Below, piece by piece: positions 28,985 to 38,008 of a stretch of DNA of 64,000 nucleotides. Below the pieces are notes generated by a model that was not told the origin of the DNA, ran no database searches, and saw only the letters and a program-made list of their open reading frames with translations. Source of the DNA: Dyella amyloliquefaciens (GTDB taxonomy: Bacteria > Pseudomonadota > Gammaproteobacteria > Xanthomonadales > Rhodanobacteraceae). The position numbers and the translations under genes are program-made. Position 1 is the first letter of the stretch. Each line of letters opens with the position of its first letter. Where the stretch lies: contig NZ_SAYT01000003.1 of NCBI RefSeq assembly GCF_004296575.1, forward strand, positions 186,001 through 250,000. Reading direction: 5' to 3'.

Positions 28985-30283
28985 GTGACCCGACTCGACT
29001 GGACCAGCCAATCCGGCGGCGCGCTGCATGGCAGCGTGCGCGTGCCTGGCGACAAATCCGTTTCGCACCGCGCGCTGATGCTGGGCGCACTGGCGGACGG
29101 CACCTCGCATATCCGTGGGTTTCTGGAAGGTGAGGACACGCGCGCCACTGCCGCCGTGCTGCAGCAGCTCGGCGTGCGCATCGACACGCCCACCGATGGC
29201 GAGCGAGTGGTGCACGGCGTGGGCCTGCATGGCTTGCGCGGTACCACGGAGCAGCTCGATTGCGGCAACGCCGGCACCGGCATGCGCCTGCTGACCGGCC
29301 TGCTGGCCGGTCAGTCGTTCGACAGCACCTTGGTGGGTGACGAATCGCTTTCCAAGCGTCCCATGCGACGTGTCACCGACCCGCTGGCCCTGATGGGCGC
29401 ACGCATCGACACACAGGATGGCCTGCCACCGCTGCTGGTGCGCGGCGGGCAGCCGTTGCACGGCATCTCGTACACGCTGCCGGTCGCCAGCGCGCAGGTG
29501 AAATCCGCCTTGCTGCTGGCGGGCCTGTACGCGCAAGGCGAAACCGAGGTCATCGAGCCGCATCCCACGCGCGATTACACCGAGCGCATGCTGGCGGCTT
29601 TTGGCTGGCCGATCGATTTCTCGCCCGGTCGTGCGCGCATCGGCGGCGGACATGCGTTGCGTGCCACGGATGTCGACGTGCCGGCGGATTTTTCCTCCGC
29701 GGCGTTCTTCCTGGTGGCCGCGAGCATCGTGCCCGGTTCCGAGCTGCGCCTGCCGGCCGTGGGCCTCAATCCGCGGCGCACGGGCCTGTTGCAGGCCTTG
29801 CGCCTGATGGGCGCGGACATCCGCGTCGAGAACGAGCGCGAAAGCGGTGGCGAGCCGGTGGGCGACCTGGTGGTGCGCCATGCACCGCTGCACGGCATCG
29901 AACTGCCTGAAGCGCTGGTGCCGGACATGATCGATGAATTCCCGGTGCTGTTCGTCGCGGCTGCGGCGGCGACAGGGACTACCGTGGTGCGCGGCGCGGC
30001 CGAACTGCGCGTGAAGGAGTCCGATCGCATCGCCAGCATGGCGCGTGGCCTGCGGGCGCTGGGCGTGGCCATCGAGGAAGCACCGGATGGCGCGACCATC
30101 GAGGGCGGCGTCATTGGCGGTGGCGCCATCGACAGTCATGGCGATCACCGCATTGCGATGAGTTTTGCCGTGGCGGGACTGGTGGCAAACGGCACCGTAC
30201 AGATCGGCGACTGCGCGAATGTCGCCACCTCGTTTCCGGGGTTCATGGAACTGGCCAACGGTTGCGGTTTCCGCCTGGCCTGA
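28985..30283 (+). CDS. aroA: 5-Enolpyruvylshikimate-3-phosphate synthase AroA
   Basis: A 432-residue shikimate-pathway enzyme joining shikimate 3-phosphate and PEP. Signatures are VPGDKSVSHRALMLGALADG near the N terminus, GNAGTGMRLLTGLLAGQ near residue 85, ASAQVKSALLLAGLYAQG, and the C-terminal LRVKESDRIASMARGLRALG and GDHRIAMSFAVAGL. The GNAGTxxR form with Ala resembles variants known for reduced glyphosate sensitivity (class II enzymes), but sensitivity cannot be judged by eye. It starts at GTG 28985, and a REP pair follows. Confidence 0.95.
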   Translation: MTRLDWTSQSGGALHGSVRVPGDKSVSHRALMLGALADGTSHIRGFLEGEDTRATAAVLQQLGVRIDTPTDGERVVHGVGLHGLRGTTEQLDCGNAGTGMRLLTGLLAGQSFDSTLVGDESLSKRPMRRVTDPLALMGARIDTQDGLPPLLVRGGQPLHGISYTLPVASAQVKSALLLAGLYAQGETEVIEPHPTRDYTERMLAAFGWPIDFSPGRARIGGGHALRATDVDVPADFSSAAFFLVAASIVPGSELRLPAVGLNPRRTGLLQALRLMGADIRVENERESGGEPVGDLVVRHAPLHGIELPEALVPDMIDEFPVLFVAAAAATGTTVVRGAAELRVKESDRIASMARGLRALGVAIEEAPDGATIEGGVIGGGAIDSHGDHRIAMSFAVAGLVANGTVQIGDCANVATSFPGFMELANGCGFRLA

Positions 30284-30299
30284 CACACACGCTCTCTCT

Positions 30300-30381
30300 G
30301 TAGGAGCGCACCCAGTGCGCGACCGCAGGGACACGGGTGTTACCGCTCCGTAGGTTTTTCGCGCACTGGGTGCGCTCCTGC
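30300..30381. repeat. REP pair, copy 3
   Basis: The 23-nt repeat (30300-30322) and its inverted partner (30359-30381, one mismatch) flank a 36-base spacer related to the copy-2 spacer in reverse complement. It lies between aroA and kdsB on the same strand and probably affects the 3' end of the aroA message. Confidence 0.88.
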
Positions 30382-30424
30382 AAAAGAAATGCGGGTAGGC
30401 TTGGCGCCTCACGTCGAGGTCGCC

Positions 30425-31198
30425 ATGTCCACCGCCATTCCGCCTTTCATCGTCGTCATTCCCGCCCGTTACGGCTCCACGCGCCTGCCGGCGAAACCGC
30501 TGCGTGAGATCGCGGGCGTGCCGATGGTGGTGCGCGTGGCGCAACGTGCGCTGCAGGCGGGCGCTACCCAGGTGGTGGTGGCGGTGGACGATCAACGCAT
30601 CGCCGATGCACTGGCCGGGCAGGGCGTGGAGGTCTGCATGACGCGCAGCGACCATGCCTCCGGCAGCGATCGTCTTGCCGAGTGCGCCTTGCACTATGGC
30701 TGGCCTGACGACGCCATCGTGGTGAATCTGCAGGGCGATGAGCCGTTTGCGCCTGCGGCAGGCATTCGCGAAGTGGCGCGTGCACTGGCGGAAGACGACG
30801 CGCCCATGGCCACCCTGGCGACGCCGATCACCGAGGCGCACGAGCTGTTCGATCCCAACGTCGTGAAGCTCGTTCGCACGGAGGCGGGACGCGCGCTCTA
30901 TTTCAGCCGCGCGCCGCTGCCCTGGGCGCGCGATGCGTTTGCCTTGCATCGCAACGTGCTGCCGGCGGAGGTGCCGTTCCTGCGCCATATCGGTATCTAT
31001 GCCTATCGCGCAGGGTTCCTCAAGCGCTACACCACGCTCTCGCGGACGCCGTTGGAGCAGGCGGAATCGCTTGAGCAGTTGCGTGTGATGGAGCACGGTC
31101 ATCCGATTGCCGTGCGGCTGACGCCGGAGCCATTCCCGCCCGGCATCGATACCGAGGCCGATCTCGAGCGCGCCGAGCGTTGGTTGGCGGAAGGCTGA
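30425..31198 (+). CDS. kdsB: 3-Deoxy-manno-octulosonate cytidylyltransferase KdsB
   Basis: A 257-residue enzyme forming CMP-Kdo for lipopolysaccharide inner core. It has the nucleotide-binding start [39 protein letters not shown] (Asp metal ligand) near residue 100, and [20 protein letters not shown] followed by [17 protein letters not shown]. The ATG at 30425 is chosen over upstream in-frame codons because the protein then begins just before the conserved core. A small convergent gene lies 6 bases past its end. Confidence 0.95.
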   Translation: MSTAIPPFIVVIPARYGSTRLPAKPLREIAGVPMVVRVAQRALQAGATQVVVAVDDQRIADALAGQGVEVCMTRSDHASGSDRLAECALHYGWPDDAIVVNLQGDEPFAPAAGIREVARALAEDDAPMATLATPITEAHELFDPNVVKLVRTEAGRALYFSRAPLPWARDAFALHRNVLPAEVPFLRHIGIYAYRAGFLKRYTTLSRTPLEQAESLEQLRVMEHGHPIAVRLTPEPFPPGIDTEADLERAERWLAEG

Positions 31199-31203
31199 GC
31201 CCG

Positions 31204-31362
31204 CTAGCGCCGTCGCCGCACCAGGATCACGAACAGCCCGCCGAGCACCAACCCCAGCGCGATGCCGATACCGGCACCCCACAGGGCGCCGTTGGTGCCG
31301 CCGATGGCGCGACCGATAAACAGGCCGAGCAGAAACAGGATGGGGAGCGGCAGGCAACCCAT
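31204..31362 (-). CDS. Small glycine-rich membrane protein
   Basis: A 52-residue open frame: MGCLPLPILFLLGLFIGRAI, then a Gly-rich turn (GGTNGALWGAG), a second hydrophobic helix (IGIALGLVLGGLFVILV) and a basic end RRRR. Two membrane helices with an inside-positive tail make a plausible small inner-membrane protein. The ribosome binding site is poor. It is convergent with kdsB. The family is not known to me; it is kept because the helix-glycine-helix-basic pattern is unlikely by chance. Confidence 0.5.
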   Translation of the reverse strand: MGCLPLPILFLLGLFIGRAIGGTNGALWGAGIGIALGLVLGGLFVILVRRRR

Positions 31363-31414
31363 GCTGGCTCAGCGCATGGATGAGGCGTGAAGGGGCATCG
31401 CGAAGATTGGGCGA

Positions 31415-31927
31415 TCAGGACTTGACCGGTTGCACCGGTGCAGGCGTGGGCGCCGGTTCGGTGGATGCCGATGCCGCGGGCACGTAGCCGTGGCCCTGGC
31501 AGTTGGATGGCGCGAGCGAGGAGTCACCAAGCACTACCTGGCAGGTCCACGTGATGTCGGCACCGGCCGAGCCAGCGCCCTCCGTTGGAATGAACATGAT
31601 CACCGGATCGGGGCTGGCCCCTGTGTCGCGGGTCGTGAGGGTGATCAGTCCGCCATCGGCGACTTCGACATTGGCCACATGTTCGCCGCTCGATGCCTTG
31701 GCGTTGTACTGCAGGTCGCTGGCGCGGACCTGGGCCAGTCCGCCATGAACGGTGGCAGCTTCCATCACCACCAGCTTCACGGCATCCGCGCCTTTCAGTG
31801 CATCGGCGATGTGCTGCTTGATCCCGTGGCTGCGCCATACGGGGACGATCAACGCAACGAGCACCGCGATGACGGCCACGATCACCAGTGTGTTGATCAT
31901 GCGGCGCGAACGATGATGCTTCCTCAT
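31415..31927 (-). CDS. Type IV pilin-like protein lacking the prepilin peptidase site
   Basis: A 170-residue protein. Its N-terminal hydrophobic stretch MINTLVIVAVIAVLVALIVP, followed by a long helix, aligns with the pilin helix (FTLIELMIVVAIIAILAAIAIP) including Pro22. The globular part ends in a cysteine pair (TWTCQ ... SNCQGHGYVP), as in the pilin disulfide loop. However, the G|F cleavage site is absent (Ser|Arg at that position) and Glu5 is Asn, so it should not be processed by PilD. A Pro/Thr/Ala tail follows. It could be a decayed or repurposed pilin. Confidence 0.6.
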   Translation of the reverse strand: MRKHHRSRRMINTLVIVAVIAVLVALIVPVWRSHGIKQHIADALKGADAVKLVVMEAATVHGGLAQVRASDLQYNAKASSGEHVANVEVADGGLITLTTRDTGASPDPVIMFIPTEGAGSAGADITWTCQVVLGDSSLAPSNCQGHGYVPAASASTEPAPTPAPVQPVKS

Positions 31928-32274
31928 GGCTCGTATTCCCCTTCGGTTCCCTGGGGCGTCTCGTCGGGAGACGCGCGTGCGGCGGAGGTACCGTCTACCG
32001 CTCGATCTTGCGCAGCGGCGGTGTACGTACCGTTAATGGCGGCGGCCGCCTGGCCTCATGGGTTGCCCTACCCATCGGGCAGCCTGCGGATGGAAGGTCC
32101 CTTCATGCCTTCAGGGCAGGGTCGGCACACCTTGACGGGGGTCTTCCTCGCAGCCATATCCGAGGTGGATGCCGATGGCTGGCTGCCCGAGGGTTCACGC
32201 GGGAGACGGGCCACGTCCGCCGCCCCTTTTCCGCCCGAAACCTCGCCTGCCGCCCTCTGGGCGAAATTAAGCGC
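31928..32274. other. Intergenic region with no gene seen
   Basis: There are 347 bases between the divergent pilin-like gene and the phosphatase gene. Open frames crossing it have no codon structure, ribosome binding site or recognisable motif. A small hairpin (GCGTCTC with GAGACGC near 31957-31975) and a GC-rich stretch are present. The promoters of both flanking genes are expected here but none is convincing. Confidence 0.5.
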
Positions 32275-32748
32275 ATGAAAAGAAAAGACAATCCTTCGAT
32301 CCTGTTCGTATGCCTTGGCAACATCTGCCGCTCGCCGCTGGTGGAGGCAGTCGCGCGCCGGCGTTGCGCGGAGGCCGGGCTGGAGGTCGCGCTGGCGTCC
32401 TGTGGTACCGGCAACTGGCACGTGGGCAAGGGCGCTGACCCGCGCATGCGGCGCGCCGCCGAGGCTGTGGGCTACGACCTGGCATCGCACCGGGCCCGGC
32501 AGGTGCGCGCCGATGACTTCTCGGCCTATGACTGGGTGCTGGCCATGGACAGCGACAACCTCGAGGCGCTCCTGTCCTTGCGTGGCCATCGCGGCACCGA
32601 GCCCGAATTGTTTCTGCGATGGGCGGGCGTGGCGTCGCCGCAGGAATTTCCCGATCCCTACTTCGGTGACGCCGAGGGTTTCGAGGAGGCCGTGGCGCTG
32701 GCCGAGCGTGGCGTGGACGGTTTGATTGCCCGCCTTCGCAAGGGCTGA
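32275..32748 (+). CDS. Low-molecular-weight protein-tyrosine phosphatase
   Basis: A 157-residue phosphatase with the P-loop C13-LGNIC-R19-SP close to the N terminus and the general-acid DPYFG motif near residue 126 (FPDPYFGD). Family members dephosphorylate BY-kinases in exopolysaccharide systems or other phosphotyrosine proteins, but no such kinase is nearby. The ATG at 32275 gives a standard start; upstream in-frame extension lacks support. uvrC follows after 18 bases. Confidence 0.9.
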   Translation: MKRKDNPSILFVCLGNICRSPLVEAVARRRCAEAGLEVALASCGTGNWHVGKGADPRMRRAAEAVGYDLASHRARQVRADDFSAYDWVLAMDSDNLEALLSLRGHRGTEPELFLRWAGVASPQEFPDPYFGDAEGFEEAVALAERGVDGLIARLRKG

Positions 32749-32766
32749 ACCGGCTAGAATTCCACG

Positions 32767-34593
32767 ATGCAGCCCACTTCGCCGCAGGCCTTCGACGGCA
32801 AGGCTTTCGTTAAGACCCTCACGACTTCACCCGGCGTCTATCGTTATTTCGACGAGGACGGCGACCTGCTGTACGTGGGCAAGGCCGGCAGCCTCAAGAA
32901 GCGCGTCGGCAGCTATTTCCTGAAGCCCCGGATGGAGCCGCGCATAGCCGCGATGGTCTCCCAGATCGCGCACGTCGAGATTACCGTGACGCGTACCGAA
33001 GGCGAGGCGTTGCTGCTGGAATCGCAGCTGATCAAGTCGCTCAAGCCGCGCTACAACATCCTGCTGCGTGACGACAAAAGCTATCCGTACATCTACCTGT
33101 CGGGCGGCGAGGACTATCCGCGACTCGCGTTCCATCGTGGCGCGCGCAACATGCCGGGGCGCTACTTCGGTCCGTATCCCAGCACCTTCGCGGTGCGCGA
33201 AAGCCTCAACCTGATGCAGAAGCTGTTCAAGGTGCGCCAGTGCGAGGACAGCTATTTCAAGAACCGATCACGCCCGTGCCTGCAGCACCAGATCGGCCGT
33301 TGCACGGCACCGTGCGTCAAGCTGATCACGGTGGATGACTACCGCAACGACGTACGCCATGCCGAGATGTTCCTCGAGGGCCGCAGCAGTGCGGTGATCG
33401 ACGAGCTGGCCGGACAGATGGACCTGGCAAGCAAGGCGCTCCAGTTCGAGCGCGCCGCTGCGCTGCGCGACCAGGTGGCCGCGCTGCGCAAGCTGCAGGC
33501 GGAACACCACGTGCAGGGCGCCAGCGCGGACATGGACGTGCTGGCCTGCCGTATCGAATCGGGCATGGCCTGCGTCAGCGTGCTGTTCTTCCGCAACGGC
33601 ATCAGTCTCGGTACGCGGGATTTCTTCCCGCGCCTGCCGCTCGACGCCGAGCCGGCCGACGTGCTGGAACAGTTCATTGCGCAGTACTACCTGGATCGCC
33701 CGGTGCCGCGCGAACTGATCCTCGGCGAGAGCCTGCCCAGCCAGCAGATCCTCGGCGAGATGCTGGCGCAGCAGTCGGGGCATGCGGTGGAGCTGAAATC
33801 CAGCGTGCGCGGCGAGCGTGCGCGCTTCCTGCAGATGGCCGAGCGCAATGCGCAGGCGTCGCTGACGGCCAGGCTGGCCAGCCGGCAGACCCTGGGGGCG
33901 CGTTTCGACGACCTGCAGAAGCTGCTGGAACTGACCGAATCGCCGCGCCGGCTGGAGTGCTTCGACATCAGCCATACGCAGGGCGAACTCACGGTCGCCT
34001 CGTGCGTGGTGTTCGGCCCGGAAGGTCCGGAGAAATCGCACTATCGCCGTTTCAACATCAGCGGCATCACGCCCGGCGACGACTACGCCGCCATGCATCA
34101 GGCACTGGTGCGACGCTTCCGCAAGGTGGCGGAGGGCGAGGGCGCACGTCCTGACGTTCTGCTGATCGACGGTGGCAGCGGGCAGGTGGCGCAAGCGCTG
34201 GATGTATTGAAGGAACTGGGCGTCACCGGCATCAACGTGGTGGGCGTGGCCAAGGGGCCGGGACGTCGCGCCGGCGAGGAAACGCTGATCCTGGCCGATT
34301 CCGGTCGCAACCTGCATCCGGGGCCGTCCTCGCCTGCGCTGCACCTGGTGGCGGCCGTGCGTGACGAAGCGCATCGTTTCGCCATCAGCGGCCATCGCAA
34401 GCGCCGCGAGAAAGCCCGTGAGCGCAGTGTGCTGGAGGACGTGCAGGGTATTGGTGCGCGCCGCCGTACGGCGTTGCTCAAGGCCTTCGGCGGCCTGGCC
34501 GGCGTGGAGGCGGCCGGCGTGGAAGAGTTGACGCAGGTGAAAGGGATTGATCGCGGCCTGGCGGAACGCATTTATGCTGTGCTGCATGGCTAA
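32767..34593 (+). CDS. uvrC: Excinuclease ABC subunit UvrC
   Basis: A 608-residue nucleotide-excision-repair nuclease making both incisions in the UvrB-DNA complex. A GIY-YIG domain (GVYRYFDEDGDLLYVGKAGSL, residues 20-45) is followed by a Cys-rich region (CLQHQIGRCTAPC), a UvrB-binding UVR motif (ALQFERAAALRDQVAALRKL), the RNase H-like 3' nuclease (RLECFDISHTQG; DVLLIDGGSGQ) and C-terminal helix-hairpin-helix repeats. It precedes pgsA, the conserved order. Confidence 0.96.
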   Translation: MQPTSPQAFDGKAFVKTLTTSPGVYRYFDEDGDLLYVGKAGSLKKRVGSYFLKPRMEPRIAAMVSQIAHVEITVTRTEGEALLLESQLIKSLKPRYNILLRDDKSYPYIYLSGGEDYPRLAFHRGARNMPGRYFGPYPSTFAVRESLNLMQKLFKVRQCEDSYFKNRSRPCLQHQIGRCTAPCVKLITVDDYRNDVRHAEMFLEGRSSAVIDELAGQMDLASKALQFERAAALRDQVAALRKLQAEHHVQGASADMDVLACRIESGMACVSVLFFRNGISLGTRDFFPRLPLDAEPADVLEQFIAQYYLDRPVPRELILGESLPSQQILGEMLAQQSGHAVELKSSVRGERARFLQMAERNAQASLTARLASRQTLGARFDDLQKLLELTESPRRLECFDISHTQGELTVASCVVFGPEGPEKSHYRRFNISGITPGDDYAAMHQALVRRFRKVAEGEGARPDVLLIDGGSGQVAQALDVLKELGVTGINVVGVAKGPGRRAGEETLILADSGRNLHPGPSSPALHLVAAVRDEAHRFAISGHRKRREKARERSVLEDVQGIGARRRTALLKAFGGLAGVEAAGVEELTQVKGIDRGLAERIYAVLHG

Positions 34594-34676
34594 GCGTGGC
34601 GCAGCGCGCTGCCCGCCCAGCCGTATCGTCGGTACGCTTGGTTTGTCTTGCTGAAGAATTGCCCCGGAAAGGATTT

Positions 34677-35285
34677 ATGCATATCAACCTGCCCACCTGG
34701 CTCACCCTGTTCCGCGTGCTGCTGCTGCCGGTCATGGTGCTGGTGTTCTACTGGCAGTTCCCGGGACACAACATCACCGCCGCGGTCGTGTTTGTGCTGG
34801 CCGCGATTACCGACTGGCTCGACGGCTATCTCGCGCGTCGCATGAATCTCACCTCGGCCTTCGGTGCCTTCCTCGATCCTGTGGCCGACAAGCTGATGGT
34901 CGCGGTCACGCTGTTCCTGCTGGTCGAATCGCATCGCGGCGGCTGGCCGGGCATCGTGATGGCGATTACGGCGGCGATCATCGTGGGGCGCGAAATCAGC
35001 GTCTCGGCCCTGCGCGAGTGGATGGCAGAGATCGGCATGCGCGCCACGATCAAGGTGGCGTTCATCGGCAAACTCAAGACCGTCATGCAGATGGTGGCGC
35101 TGGTGGTGCTGATCGTGCAGCACGAAAAAAGCGCCGAGGCGCTGCGCCTGTACCACATCGGCGAAGTGCTGCTGGTCATCGCCGGCATCCTTACCATCTG
35201 GTCGGGTGTCTACTACCTGCGCGCGGCCTGGCCGAGCCTGAAGGGCGATGCGACCGGGCACGTGCTGCCCAGGGACGACGGCTGA
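34677..35285 (+). CDS. pgsA: Phosphatidylglycerophosphate synthase PgsA
   Basis: A 202-residue inner-membrane enzyme making phosphatidylglycerophosphate from CDP-diacylglycerol and glycerol 3-phosphate. The CDP-alcohol phosphotransferase motif D-G-x2-A-R-x8-G-x3-D-x3-D is complete in WLDGYLARRMNLTSAFGAFLDPVADK. About five membrane helices. GGAAAGG lies upstream of the ATG at 34677, which is preferred over an open frame starting inside the uvrC end. Confidence 0.95.
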   Translation: MHINLPTWLTLFRVLLLPVMVLVFYWQFPGHNITAAVVFVLAAITDWLDGYLARRMNLTSAFGAFLDPVADKLMVAVTLFLLVESHRGGWPGIVMAITAAIIVGREISVSALREWMAEIGMRATIKVAFIGKLKTVMQMVALVVLIVQHEKSAEALRLYHIGEVLLVIAGILTIWSGVYYLRAAWPSLKGDATGHVLPRDDG

Positions 35286-35304
35286 ATTAATTTGTGACAG
35301 GTGC

Positions 35305-35332
35305 TTGACGAGCCGCGATTACCCATTACAAT
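35305..35332 (+). promoter_or_regulatory. Sigma-70 promoter of the tRNA-Gly gene
   Basis: TTGACG (35305-35310) and TACAAT (35327-35332) with a 16-base spacer lie 14 bases before the mature tRNA 5' end, giving a very short leader. This is the best-looking promoter in the window. Confidence 0.75.
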
Positions 35333-35345
35333 GCGCAACTCCGAT

Positions 35346-35421
<76 letters not shown>

Positions 35422-35451
35422 GATTCCGTTGATCGATGCATCGCGATCAAC

Positions 35452-35480
35452 AAAAAAAGCGACCTCCGGGTCGCTTTTTT
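35452..35480. terminator. Bidirectional intrinsic terminator
   Basis: A7-GCGACC, a 4-base loop and GGTCGC-T6 give a symmetric terminator that can serve the tRNA on the plus strand and the permease gene (stop at 35543) on the minus strand. Confidence 0.9.
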
Positions 35481-35542
35481 ATTGCCTGCATGCAGGCTCT
35501 TGTTGCATGGACCGGCGACGCGTGGTCGCCGGCCCACCAGCA

Positions 35543-36955
35543 TCAATGCGTGAGCTTGCGGTGCTCGATCGCCTGCCTGCGATAGAACGGATAGCAGATC
35601 GCCAGCGCCACGAACCAGAGCGGCGTATAGATCAGGCCCTGCAGGGTGTCTTCCTTCTGTGCAAACACCCACAGCACGAAGGCGAAGAACGCGAGCACCA
35701 GCCAGCACATCGCGACACCGCCGGGCATCTTGAAGATCGATGTCGCATGGCGCTCGGGATGCATTTTCCGGTAGCGCATGTACGCAATCATGATCAGCGA
35801 CCACACGAAGATGAAGCAGATGCTCGAAATCGTGGTCACGATGGTGAAGACCTTCATGACGTCGCCTTCCTGGTAGAGCAGGAACACGCCGATGAAGAGC
35901 AACAGGCAGGAATATGCCAGGCCGTTGGCCGGCACGTTGTTGCGGCTCAGGCGGGCGAACGGCTTGGGACCAAGCTTGCCTGCGGAAAGGCCGTACAGCA
36001 TGCGGCCCGTGGAATAGATGCCGCTGTTGGCCGACGAGGTGGCCGACGTCAGCACCACGAAATTGATCAGGCTGGCGGCGATCGGGATGCCGATCAGCAT
36101 GAAGAGATTCACGAACGGGCTGCGATCGGGCGCCACCTGGTTCCACGGCGTCACCGTCATGATCACCAGCAGGGCGAGCACGTAGAACACGATCACACGG
36201 ATGGGAATGGAATTGATCGCCTTGGGCAGGGTCTTTTCCGGATCGCGCGCTTCGGCCGACGCGGTGCCGACCAGTTCGATGCCGACGAAGGCGAACACCG
36301 CGATCTGGAATGCCGCCAGGAATCCCACGCCGCCATGCGGGAACCAGCCGCCGTTGGTCCACAGGTTCGATATCGCGGCCTTGGCGCCGGAAGGCGAGGT
36401 GAAGCCGGTGGCGATCAGCACGATGCCGATGGCGATCAGCGACACGATGGCCACGATCTTCACCAGGGCAAACCAGAATTCGAGTTCGCCGAACAGCTTC
36501 ACCGTCAGCAGGTTGAGTCCGAGCAAGAGCAGGATGCACACCATGCCGGGCAGCCACAACGGCACGCCGGGCGCCCAGAACTGGATATAGCCGGTGATCG
36601 CGGCAATGTCGGCAATGCCGGTGACTACCCAGCAGAACCAATAGGTCCAGCCGGTGAAGAAGCCGGCGCAGGGACCGAGCAGGTCGTAGTTGAAGTCGAC
36701 GAAGGACTTGTAGTGCAAATTGGAGAGCAGCAGCTCGCCCATCGCACGCATCATGAAGAACAACACGCTGCCGATGATGGCGTAGGCGAAGATCACCGAG
36801 GGGCCGGCGAGGCTGATGGTCTTGCCCGAGCCCATGAACAGGCCGGTGCCGATGGCGCCGCCGATCGCGATCAATTGCAGGTGGCGGTTGCGCAGGTTTC
36901 GTTGCAGGTGGTGTTCCTGCGCGGCAGGCACAGCGTCTGTGTCGTGGGTCTTCAT
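35543..36955 (-). CDS. cycA: APC-family amino-acid permease, CycA-like
   Basis: A 470-residue, 12-helix permease. It has the APC N-terminal signature LRNRHLQLIAIGGAIGTGLFMGSGKTISLAGP (unwound helix 1), FGELEFWFALVKIVAIVSLI at helix 5, and AFVGIELVGTASAEARDPEKTLPKAIN between helices 6 and 7. Similarity by eye is closest to the D-serine/D-alanine/glycine transporter CycA, so glycine or D-amino-acid uptake is likely but other substrates are possible. The ATG at 36955 is used; a GTG three codons upstream is the alternative. Confidence 0.8.
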   Translation of the reverse strand: MKTHDTDAVPAAQEHHLQRNLRNRHLQLIAIGGAIGTGLFMGSGKTISLAGPSVIFAYAIIGSVLFFMMRAMGELLLSNLHYKSFVDFNYDLLGPCAGFFTGWTYWFCWVVTGIADIAAITGYIQFWAPGVPLWLPGMVCILLLLGLNLLTVKLFGELEFWFALVKIVAIVSLIAIGIVLIATGFTSPSGAKAAISNLWTNGGWFPHGGVGFLAAFQIAVFAFVGIELVGTASAEARDPEKTLPKAINSIPIRVIVFYVLALLVIMTVTPWNQVAPDRSPFVNLFMLIGIPIAASLINFVVLTSATSSANSGIYSTGRMLYGLSAGKLGPKPFARLSRNNVPANGLAYSCLLLFIGVFLLYQEGDVMKVFTIVTTISSICFIFVWSLIMIAYMRYRKMHPERHATSIFKMPGGVAMCWLVLAFFAFVLWVFAQKEDTLQGLIYTPLWFVALAICYPFYRRQAIEHRKLTH

Positions 36956-37081
36956 CGTCGGCACGGTCCTCTCGGCGGCGGGGCGGAAGCAGCCATCCTA
37001 AAGGATTGCCACGCGACCGTGCCGGCCAGCCGATCCGGGGATCGTTCCGTGCGCAGGGCGATGATGGCGCGGATCGGCCGG

Positions 37082-38008
37082 CTAGGCCGAACTGACCGCA
37101 ACAGCCGCCGTCTCCTGGGGGGCCTTACCTTGCGCGAAGGACGTCGAGCGTTCGAAATAGCAGCCGTGGTAACTGCGCACTTCGTATCCAGGCTCGAAAG
37201 GTATGCGCAGCTGGCGCTCGTCGAGGCGCCAGTGATCGCGCAGGCTGTAACCGCGTGCCTTCATGTCGTCGATCAACCGGGCCAATGACTCCACTCGATA
37301 CGGACAGATGGCGATGCCGAGGTTCTGGAGCGTGAAAAACGACTTGTCCGGATGCAGTGGCGTGAGATTGAACAGTACGTGGCGCGGCGGCCGGTCGAGC
37401 CGGTCGATCAGATCCGGTAGGCGATATTCCAGGTATTGCAGCGCTCCCGAACTGATCAGCAGATCGAAGCCATCACCGCCCGTGGGCGTCTCGCTGAACT
37501 GCAGCGAGCCTGCCTGATCGAGCTCTCCCGCCAGGGTCTTTCCCGCCGCCATCACGCGGGGCAAGTCGTGCACGCGCCAGACGAGGTCAGCGGGGTAGGT
37601 GATATAGCGGTGGTAGCTGTAGTAGGCCAGGCCCAGGTGGCCACCGAGATCGAAAACCTTCCGTCCGCCGTCACGCAGGATGCGATCGACCCAGAACATC
37701 GCGGGATAGTCGCACGGTCGCAAGGACTCGATCTGATCCATGTACTTGGTCGTCGCGCCCTCGACGTCGTAGGTCGAGGGCAGCTGCGCCGAGGACAGCT
37801 CGCGCGCCTGTTCGAGCGCATCCTCGTAGGTGTTGTAGACACCGAAGTAGAGATTTCCCCGGCGGCATGGCTTCTTGAAGTAGTTGCGGTAGAGCGGGGC
37901 GCTGACTCGCCGCACGACCGGTAGCTCCGCGGCGCCGCGGGCCATGAGTGCCAGAATCCTGCGCAGATGGAGGCGCCTGCCTCCCCCCAGATTTTCGTCG
38001 GTGACCAT
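37082..38008 (-). CDS. TIGR04325-family putative methyltransferase
   Basis: A 308-residue protein matching the TIGR04325 pattern: YFGVYNTYEDALEQA, YPAMFWVDRIL, VFDLGGHLGLAYYSYHRY (SAM-binding-like motif I), DLLISSGALQYLEYRLPDLID, RHVLFNLTPLHPDKSFFTLQNLGIAICPYRV and the end CYFERS. Members often sit in surface-polysaccharide loci but here the gene stands alone. The methyl acceptor is unknown. The ATG at 38008 removes an unsupported 55-residue N-terminal extension of the open frame. Confidence 0.78.
   Translation of the reverse strand: MVTDENLGGGRRLHLRRILALMARGAAELPVVRRVSAPLYRNYFKKPCRRGNLYFGVYNTYEDALEQARELSSAQLPSTYDVEGATTKYMDQIESLRPCDYPAMFWVDRILRDGGRKVFDLGGHLGLAYYSYHRYITYPADLVWRVHDLPRVMAAGKTLAGELDQAGSLQFSETPTGGDGFDLLISSGALQYLEYRLPDLIDRLDRPPRHVLFNLTPLHPDKSFFTLQNLGIAICPYRVESLARLIDDMKARGYSLRDHWRLDERQLRIPFEPGYEVRSYHGCYFERSTSFAQGKAPQETAAVAVSSA

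Noticed and set aside
28850-31357. 835-codon minus-strand open frame spanning aroA, the REP pair and kdsB
   Set aside because: It crosses intergenic REP DNA and is antisense to two unmistakable genes; its composition is typical of high-GC shadow frames.
32754-32759. TAGAAT before uvrC considered as a -10 box
   Set aside because: No acceptable -35 element is found at 15-19 bases, and the phosphatase gene ends only 18 bases before uvrC, so co-transcription is simpler.
35543-36955. Possible integration site at the tRNA-Gly 3' end
   Set aside because: The tRNA is intact and followed by an ordinary terminator and permease gene; no integrase or duplicated tRNA end was found downstream.
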